Assembly: GCA_900554605.1 (NCBI GenBank)
Contig: USHU01000016.1
Location: 1 to 12,337, forward strand
DNA: 12,337 bases
Direction: 5' to 3'
Source: an uncultured Actinomyces sp.
GTDB lineage: Bacteria; Actinomycetota; Actinomycetes; Actinomycetales; Actinomycetaceae
Of the stretch, positions 8,517 to 12,337 are shown one piece after another. Position numbers and translations under genes: made by a program. Positions within the stretch are counted from its first letter, which is position 1, and each line of letters opens with the position of its first letter. The notes under the pieces were generated by a model. It ran no database searches. It had not been told where the DNA came from and saw nothing but the letters and a program-made list of their open reading frames with translations.

Positions 8517-8580
8517 AGATTTGTCAACAACTCGATGATTGGGTGGATAAAGAAAAGTCAAGAGTTTTCACTGTTCCTGA

Positions 8581-8639
8581 CAATGTGTCGGCATCTCTAT
8601 GCCAACACAGATCACCTAAACGTGTTGCATCTCACATTG
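8581..8639. repeat. Nested inverted and direct repeats
   Basis: GTGTCGGCAT (8585-8594) and ATGCCAACAC (8599-8608) form a hairpin with a four-base loop; nine pairs are Watson-Crick and one is C-A or G-T depending on strand. A third element, GTGTTGCAT (8622-8630), can pair with the middle arm instead, with one bulged base. The shared GTGT...GCATCTC also makes a direct repeat 37 bases apart. CAATGTG (8581-8587) and CACATTG (8633-8639) are perfect inverted outer arms. The arms compete, so the region could switch structure in RNA or serve as a dyad operator. The function is unknown. Confidence 0.55.
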
Positions 8640-8660
8640 GCTGAATGGCTTACAAATGAT

Positions 8661-8688
8661 AAACGGGGTGTCTTCGGACACCCCGTTT
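8661..8688 (-). terminator. Hairpin terminator after nusB
   Basis: A perfect 12-base stem, AAACGGGGTGTC with GACACCCCGTTT, closes over a four-base loop 15 bases after the nusB stop. In the direction of nusB the loop is CGAA and the stem runs into GTTTATCATTTG, a short, interrupted T tract. On the opposite strand the loop is C(TTCG)G, the very stable tetraloop, so the element may work in both directions. No gene on the + strand needs it. It marks the end of the aroC-aroKB-efp-nusB operon. Confidence 0.88.
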
Positions 8689-8703
8689 ACACACTTCGAC
8701 GCT

Positions 8704-9249
8704 TTAGTACTCGTCTAAGAGATCATCCAATTCGTTCATTTCATCGGCACTGAGCTCATCGTCGATGGCTTCTTCAGATTCTTGAACAGATTGACGAGAC
8801 CAGCTCGGTGATTCAATGTCTCGGCGAATGGCATCAAGAATCGCGTTGACAAAGCCCGCGGATTCTTCGGTGGAAATCGACTTGACGATGGAGATCGCCT
8901 CGTCAATCGCAATTACCGGAGGAACATCTTCAGAGTTCGACAGCATCTCCCACACCGCGACGCGCAAAACTGCACGGTCAACCGCAGGAATTCGATCCAA
9001 GCCCGTTCGAGCATGAGAGTCAATGAGACGATCAATCCGATACAGCTCATCCGCGACACCTTCGATAATTTGAATCGAATAGTCGGGCAGCGGAGTCAGC
9101 GCAGCGGTGATCACCTTGCGTTCACGAAGGAGGTCGCGCAGCACGGTCGCATTCCTACCCATACCGCGCTGATCGGCCTCGTAAACAACGTCGGCAGCAC
9201 GCTTGCGAGCCTTCGTCCGAGAAGTGAATTGGTGCTTCTTGTGGGACAT
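8704..9249 (-). CDS. nusB: Transcription antitermination factor NusB
   Basis: The 181-residue protein begins after a short basic leader with SRTKARKRAADVVYEADQRG (10-29), the typical NusB N-terminus. It continues with the helical core to AVDRAVLRVAVWEML (89-103) and VIAIDEAISIVKSISTEES (112-130), with GFVNAILD (132-139). NusB binds boxA RNA with S10 (NusE) and supports rRNA antitermination and processing. Residues from about 155 to the end form an acidic, probably disordered tail (EESEEAIDDEL-like composition) not needed for the core fold. The ATG follows the efp stop by two bases with no clear ribosome-binding site, so translation probably depends on efp. It is the last gene before the terminator. 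Confidence 0.95.
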   Translation of the reverse strand: MSHKKHQFTSRTKARKRAADVVYEADQRGMGRNATVLRDLLRERKVITAALTPLPDYSIQIIEGVADELYRIDRLIDSHARTGLDRIPAVDRAVLRVAVWEMLSNSEDVPPVIAIDEAISIVKSISTEESAGFVNAILDAIRRDIESPSWSRQSVQESEEAIDDELSADEMNELDDLLDEY

Positions 9250-9251
9250 TA

Positions 9252-9815
9252 TCAGTCGGTCACGCGTCCGGAGTAAGAGCCATCACGGGTATCAACCTTG
9301 ACTCGCGTTCCTTCTTCCATGAAGAGAGGAACCTGAATCTCGTAGCCGGTCTCGAGCGTTGCAGGCTTGGTGCCAGCAGAAGAACGATCGCCCTGCAAGC
9401 CGGGCTCGGTGTGGGTGATCGTCAAAACGACAGTTGCGGGAAGTTCGATGAACAGAACAGCGCCGTCATGCTGAGAAACAATGACATCCTGGTTCTCAAT
9501 CATGAAGTTGCGGGCATCACCAACGACCTCGGCGGGAACGTTGATCTGCTCGTAGGTAGATGCATCCATGAAAACGTAATCGGTACCGTCCTGGTACAGG
9601 TACGTCATGTCTCGACGATCGACAGTAGCGGTCTCGATCTTGACGCCCGCATTGAAGGTCTTGTCAACGGTCTTGCCAGACAGAACATTCTTGATCTTGG
9701 TACGCACGAAGGCAGGGCCCTTACCCGGCTTCACGTGCTGGAATTCGACAACCTGCCACAGCTGGCCGTCAATCACCATGACGAGGCCGTTCTTCAGATC
9801 ATTTGTCGTAGCCAC
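9252..9815 (-). CDS. efp: Translation elongation factor P
   Basis: The 187-residue product spans all three EF-P domains: the N-terminal KOW-like domain with [20 protein letters not shown] (19-38) and two OB-fold domains, ending with [19 protein letters not shown] near the C-terminus. EF-P enters the ribosomal E site and relieves stalling at polyproline stretches. The tip of the functional loop is PGKGP (30-34), with lysine 32 at the active position. This palindromic loop is the actinobacterial type, in which the lysine is thought to work unmodified; no EpmA-like or EarP-like modifying gene is seen here. The start is GTG at 9815, supported by GGGAGGA about 8 bases upstream. The stop is two bases before nusB. 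Confidence 0.97.
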   Translation of the reverse strand: MATTNDLKNGLVMVIDGQLWQVVEFQHVKPGKGPAFVRTKIKNVLSGKTVDKTFNAGVKIETATVDRRDMTYLYQDGTDYVFMDASTYEQINVPAEVVGDARNFMIENQDVIVSQHDGAVLFIELPATVVLTITHTEPGLQGDRSSAGTKPATLETGYEIQVPLFMEEGTRVKVDTRDGSYSGRVTD

Positions 9816-9832
9816 TATAAAAGTCCTCCCAA
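9813..9832 (-). promoter_or_regulatory. efp ribosome-binding site
   Basis: GGGAGGA stands about 8 bases before the GTG start, the strongest Shine-Dalgarno site in the aro-efp-nusB operon. It confirms a GTG start and suggests that EF-P is made at a higher level than its upstream partners. Confidence 0.75.
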
Positions 9833-9843
9833 ATCGGGTGAGT

Positions 9844-10380
9844 TTAAACCGTGGCCATCTTACACGCCACGATGATGTTCTCCGCTACCTCACTCGGAGT
9901 TTTTGAACCAGTGTCACAAGAAAAACTTGCAAACTCAAGGTAGGTTCGGTCCAATTCTCGGGTCATCATCGCAAATTGCGAGCGTGGGGCACCAAGGCCC
10001 ACCGAGCGCGGAGCATTGAGGCCAACCCGTCGTGCAGCCTGATCAATCGGAAGCTGGAGAAGAACAACCGCCGTCCCCTGTTCCTTCAAGGCAATGAGTC
10101 GGTCAATTATCCTTTGATGGCGCGCCTGTGATGGTGAGAGCACCGCAATATCGCATCCGCCGCTCAAAAGCCGCTCACCGGCCTCTTCAAGTGCGCGATC
10201 AAATGGGAAATCTTCATCCACGATGAGTTCGCCGAATGAACGCGAATACTCCGATTGAAGAATATCGATATCTTCGGTCAGATTGAACCCGCATCGAGCC
10301 GCGATTTCACGCCCAATCGTCGTCTTCCCGCTCCCCGACGTACCCACCAAAACCAGCTGAGGGGAAATTGAGGAGTTCAA
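9844..10380 (-). CDS. Degenerate shikimate-kinase-like P-loop protein
   Basis: The 178-residue protein resembles shikimate kinase: P-loop [11 protein letters not shown] (13-23), the acidic pair in TEDIDIL (35-41, compare DSD of AroK) and a fragment like FRxxE (FDRALEE, 60-66). The GGG motif that binds shikimate is gone (AVLSPSQ at 79-85 instead). The lid carries a tandem repeat, VGLNAPRS then VGLGAPRS (119-134). ATP or nucleotide binding is probable, but shikimate phosphorylation is doubtful because the fused AroK upstream is intact. It starts with TTG at 10380 overlapping the aroKB stop (TTGA) and ends 28 bases before efp. This slot holds a dehydroquinase (aroQ) in some relatives, but the protein has no dehydroquinase motifs. 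It could be a diverged kinase for another substrate or a regulatory paralogue. The substrate is unknown. Confidence 0.78.
   Translation of the reverse strand: MNSSISPQLVLVGTSGSGKTTIGREIAARCGFNLTEDIDILQSEYSRSFGELIVDEDFPFDRALEEAGERLLSGGCDIAVLSPSQARHQRIIDRLIALKEQGTAVVLLQLPIDQAARRVGLNAPRSVGLGAPRSQFAMMTRELDRTYLEFASFSCDTGSKTPSEVAENIIVACKMATV
9979..10026 (-). repeat. 24-base in-frame tandem repeat in the kinase-like gene
   Basis: Codons 119-126 and 127-134 encode VGLNAPRS and VGLGAPRS. The two DNA units match at 18 of 24 bases. Four of the six differences are third-position silent changes and the other two give N to G. This looks like an old duplication kept under protein-level selection rather than a fresh slippage product. 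It lies in the region of the shikimate kinase lid. Confidence 0.8.
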
Positions 10381-11960
10381 CGCTTCATCCCCATTGAGTC
10401 AGCGCATGCGCGTACTTCATCGGGAGTAATAGGAAGAGTCACAGGATTCGCAATCCCGTCAAGAAGTACGAACCTCAAGACTCCGGCGCGCACCTTCTTA
10501 TCGGAAAGCATGACGTTGAGAAGATCTTCGATTGACGCATCCTGATAGTGCGTCGGTAACCCAAGACAAGCAAAGTCGTGCTCGTGACGTCGGACGTCTT
10601 CTTCACTTAGGAGACCTCGCTGATGGGCAAGATGAGCCGCGAATACGCAGCCAATGGCTACTGCCTCTCCGTGACGGAAATCGAAGTGCTCAAGCTTCTC
10701 GATGGCGTGGGCAAGAGTATGACCATAGTTGAGAAATTCGCGCGGTCCACTCTCATGTAGATCCATGCTCACTACACGTGCTTTGACGGCAATCGAGCGT
10801 TCGATGAGTTCAGCGATCACCTCAGAGCTCGGATCAAAGATGGCCTCAGGATCAGACTCAATAATCTCCAAGATTCGCGGATCCGCAATAAAACCACATT
10901 TGACGACCTCTCCCAAACCCGCTCGGTAGTCGTGCTTGCTCAGTGTCTTCAAATGGTCAAGGTCGACGATAACGCGACGCGGAGAGTGGAATGCACCAAC
11001 GAGATTCTTACCCACCGCAGTGTTAATACCGGTTTTTCCACCAACTGAGGCATCGACCATTCCCAAAAGCGTCGTTGGAACCGCAATGAAGTCAATTCCC
11101 CGAAGCCAGGAGGCTGCAAGGAAGCCCCCGACATCGGTCGTTGCTCCCCCACCAATCGCGATCACGCAATCGGCTCGGCCGATTCTTTCGCGTCCGGCGA
11201 GGTCCCAAAGATCAGAAAGATTTTCGATTGTCTTTGCATCTTCTCCATCAGGAAGAACGTGGGTGATCGCCATGTAGCCCTGAGCTTGAAGTTTATGTGC
11301 AATAGAAAGCGCATAGCTGTGAAGCGGCGGCGCACACAGGATCAAGAGCTTCGTCGCATTCGAACGAAGCTTGTCGGTCAAGGTGGTGATAGGAAAATCC
11401 CGACCGATCACAACATCGTAGGGTTGATCCACTTCGACAGGAATGGTGCGAACCACGGTTTTTTCTCCCAAAGCATTAAGGACTTGAAGGACGACTTCTT
11501 GGGATGGACCAGCATTCGTCTGAACAGTTATTGAAGCAACCTCATGGAAATAATCTTTTCGTTGTTCCCAAAGCTCTTTGAGGCGCTCTTCCGCGTTTCC
11601 GGCGAGGAGCGGACGCGCCGATCCCGCAGCGCGCCGAAGTAACTCGCTCAGTTCAGCTTCGATGTAGATCACGCACCGATCGCGTAGACGTTCACGTGTG
11701 CGCGTACTAATGAGTGCACCACCTCCCAGAGATAGAACGCCTGGAAGTTCAAGGGCATGAGCAATGACCTCTTCTTCGATTGCCCGAAAAACATCCTCAC
11801 CATCGTTGGCGAAGATCTCGGGAATGCTTCGCCCCTGAGTACTCTCAATGAGTGAATCAGAGTCACGGTGCTGGACGCCAAGTGCGGCGGCGAGCTCGCG
11901 TCCGACCCGGCTCTTGCCACTCGCTGGCATCCCAACGAGAACGATCACTGCCGGGTTCAC
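10377..11960 (-). CDS. aroKB: Fused shikimate kinase / 3-dehydroquinate synthase
   Basis: The 527-residue protein joins two shikimate-pathway enzymes. Residues 1 to about 165 are shikimate kinase: P-loop GMPASGKS (10-17), D33 and D35 in RDSD, R59 in VFRAIEEE, LSLGGG (76-81) and the lid SARPLL (114-119). Residues about 175-527 are 3-dehydroquinate synthase: NAD-binding GGGATTDVGGF (270-280), PTTLLGMVDASVGGKTGIN (295-313), GLGEVVKCG (348-356), NYGHTLAHAIEK (411-422) and RHGEAVAIG (429-437). E351, H414 and H430 are the expected metal ligands. The two halves act at non-adjacent steps, 3-dehydroquinate formation and shikimate 3-phosphorylation. Both active sites look complete. The start is GTG, overlapping the aroC stop (GTGA), and the stop overlaps the next TTG. 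AroKB fusions are known in some actinobacteria such as bifidobacteria. Confidence 0.95.
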   Translation of the reverse strand: MNPAVIVLVGMPASGKSRVGRELAAALGVQHRDSDSLIESTQGRSIPEIFANDGEDVFRAIEEEVIAHALELPGVLSLGGGALISTRTRERLRDRCVIYIEAELSELLRRAAGSARPLLAGNAEERLKELWEQRKDYFHEVASITVQTNAGPSQEVVLQVLNALGEKTVVRTIPVEVDQPYDVVIGRDFPITTLTDKLRSNATKLLILCAPPLHSYALSIAHKLQAQGYMAITHVLPDGEDAKTIENLSDLWDLAGRERIGRADCVIAIGGGATTDVGGFLAASWLRGIDFIAVPTTLLGMVDASVGGKTGINTAVGKNLVGAFHSPRRVIVDLDHLKTLSKHDYRAGLGEVVKCGFIADPRILEIIESDPEAIFDPSSEVIAELIERSIAVKARVVSMDLHESGPREFLNYGHTLAHAIEKLEHFDFRHGEAVAIGCVFAAHLAHQRGLLSEEDVRRHEHDFACLGLPTHYQDASIEDLLNVMLSDKKVRAGVLRFVLLDGIANPVTLPITPDEVRACADSMGMKR

Positions 11961-12337
11961 TGCGTCAGTCCAAGCCGCTCACTGATACGCGCGCAGTAAG
12001 CCTGAAGATTGCGCTTGCATTCCTCCAAGGAATTGCCACCCGCATGATCACTCAAAGCGCGGGCAAGAACCAAGGCAACTTCGGCCTCGGCGATCACCGC
12101 ACCGGGGACGACCTGGCAGGTATCAGAACGCTGATGAAGAGCTCGTGCGTCCTCCCCCGTCGCGAGATCAACCGTTCTCAACGCATGGGGGACGGTTGAG
12201 ATCGGCTTGAAGGCAGCGCGCACGACGATCGCTTGACCGTTCGATGTTCCGCCTTCGATCCCGCCGGCGCGGTTTGAGGCCCTCGTGAGAGTTCCATCAG
12301 CGGCTCGAATAATCTCGTCGTGGGCCTGGGAGCCCAG
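11957..12337 (-). CDS. aroC: Chorismate synthase, C-terminal part (N-terminus beyond window)
   Basis: The frame enters at the window end and is open for 126 residues. It shows GSQAHDEII, then the signature SNRAGGIEGGTSNGQ (fragment residues 21-35), VRAAFKPISTV (39-49), LRTVDLATGE and HQRSD with VIAEAEVALVLA. These are the C-terminal FMN- and EPSP-binding segments of chorismate synthase, which converts 5-enolpyruvylshikimate 3-phosphate to chorismate using reduced FMN. About two thirds of the protein is missing only because of the window edge. Its stop overlaps the aroKB GTG by four bases, so it is the upstream member of an aroC-aroKB operon. Confidence 0.96.
   Translation of the reverse strand: MGSQAHDEIIRAADGTLTRASNRAGGIEGGTSNGQAIVVRAAFKPISTVPHALRTVDLATGEDARALHQRSDTCQVVPGAVIAEAEVALVLARALSDHAGGNSLEECKRNLQAYCARISERLGLTQ

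Larger units (their letters stand above)
8271..8703 (-). promoter_or_regulatory. Gene-free stretch between nusB and mihF, probable promoter region of the mihF operon
   Basis: No convincing gene is seen in these 433 bases on either strand. The side next to nusB carries the terminator at 8661-8688. Since a terminator precedes it, mihF and its followers need a promoter here. On the minus strand TTGACT occurs at 8561-8556 and TTGACA at 8527-8522, both good -35 hexamers. Neither is followed at 16-18 bases by a convincing TANNNT box, so no exact promoter is called. A 10-base palindrome, GATGCGCATC (8507-8516), lies just downstream of the second one, where a repressor could bind. A block of inverted and direct repeats occupies 8581-8639. 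Promoter position and any regulator are inference. Confidence 0.5.

Noticed and set aside
8508..8753. An 81-codon open frame on the + strand over the nusB-mihF gap
   Set aside because: It runs through the perfect terminator hairpin and into the nusB gene on the opposite strand, has no clear ribosome-binding site, and its product resembles nothing recognisable.
1..12337. CRISPR array, insertion sequence, tRNA, rRNA or prophage genes
   Set aside because: I saw no spaced short repeats, transposase motifs, RNA gene signatures or phage proteins. The genes are contiguous and on one strand. mIHF can serve phage integration, but nothing here suggests an attachment site.

Overview
The window is an ordinary housekeeping segment of a moderate-GC actinobacterium. 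Every recognisable gene lies on the minus strand, so the + strand reads the genes backwards. The lineage is suggested by several things: an mIHF-type integration host factor next to gmk and rpoZ, a zinc-binding but helicase-dead PriA, EF-P with a PGKGP loop, and the order gmk-rpoZ-coaBC-metK-priA-fmt-rsmB, which is the classic actinobacterial order. The base composition and a fused AroK-AroB fit an Actinomycetaceae- or Bifidobacteriaceae-like organism, but I cannot fix the genus.

The layout, read in the direction of transcription from the high-coordinate end, begins with operon 1. It runs aroC (C-terminal part only, cut by the window edge), an aroK-aroB fusion, a degenerate shikimate-kinase-like gene, efp and nusB, and ends in a strong hairpin terminator at 8661-8688. 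A gene-free stretch of about 430 bases follows (8271-8703), which holds inverted and direct repeats and TTGAC-type motifs. Operon 2 then runs mihF, gmk, rpoZ, coaBC, metK, a VKOR-family membrane protein, priA, fmt and rsmB (C-terminus cut by the window start). Most neighbours overlap by 1-23 bases or are separated by a few bases, so translation is probably coupled. GTG or TTG starts are used for aroKB, the kinase-like gene, efp, coaBC and metK.

Together the genes cover the last shikimate steps to chorismate, translation and transcription factors (EF-P, NusB, omega, Met-tRNA formylation, 16S rRNA methylation), nucleotide and cofactor supply (GMP kinase, coenzyme A, S-adenosylmethionine), chromosome architecture (mIHF), replication restart (PriA) and disulfide formation (VKOR).

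I found no mobile element, CRISPR array, RNA gene or new multi-gene system. The most notable anomaly is metK. About 32 bases are missing near 4938, removing roughly 11 conserved residues and shifting the frame, so this copy is either a real lesion in a normally essential gene or a sequence/assembly error. Other points worth a look are the degenerate kinase paralogue with an 8-residue tandem repeat in its lid, the absence of the pyrimidine genes that usually sit between nusB and mihF, and the VKOR gene placed between metK and priA.
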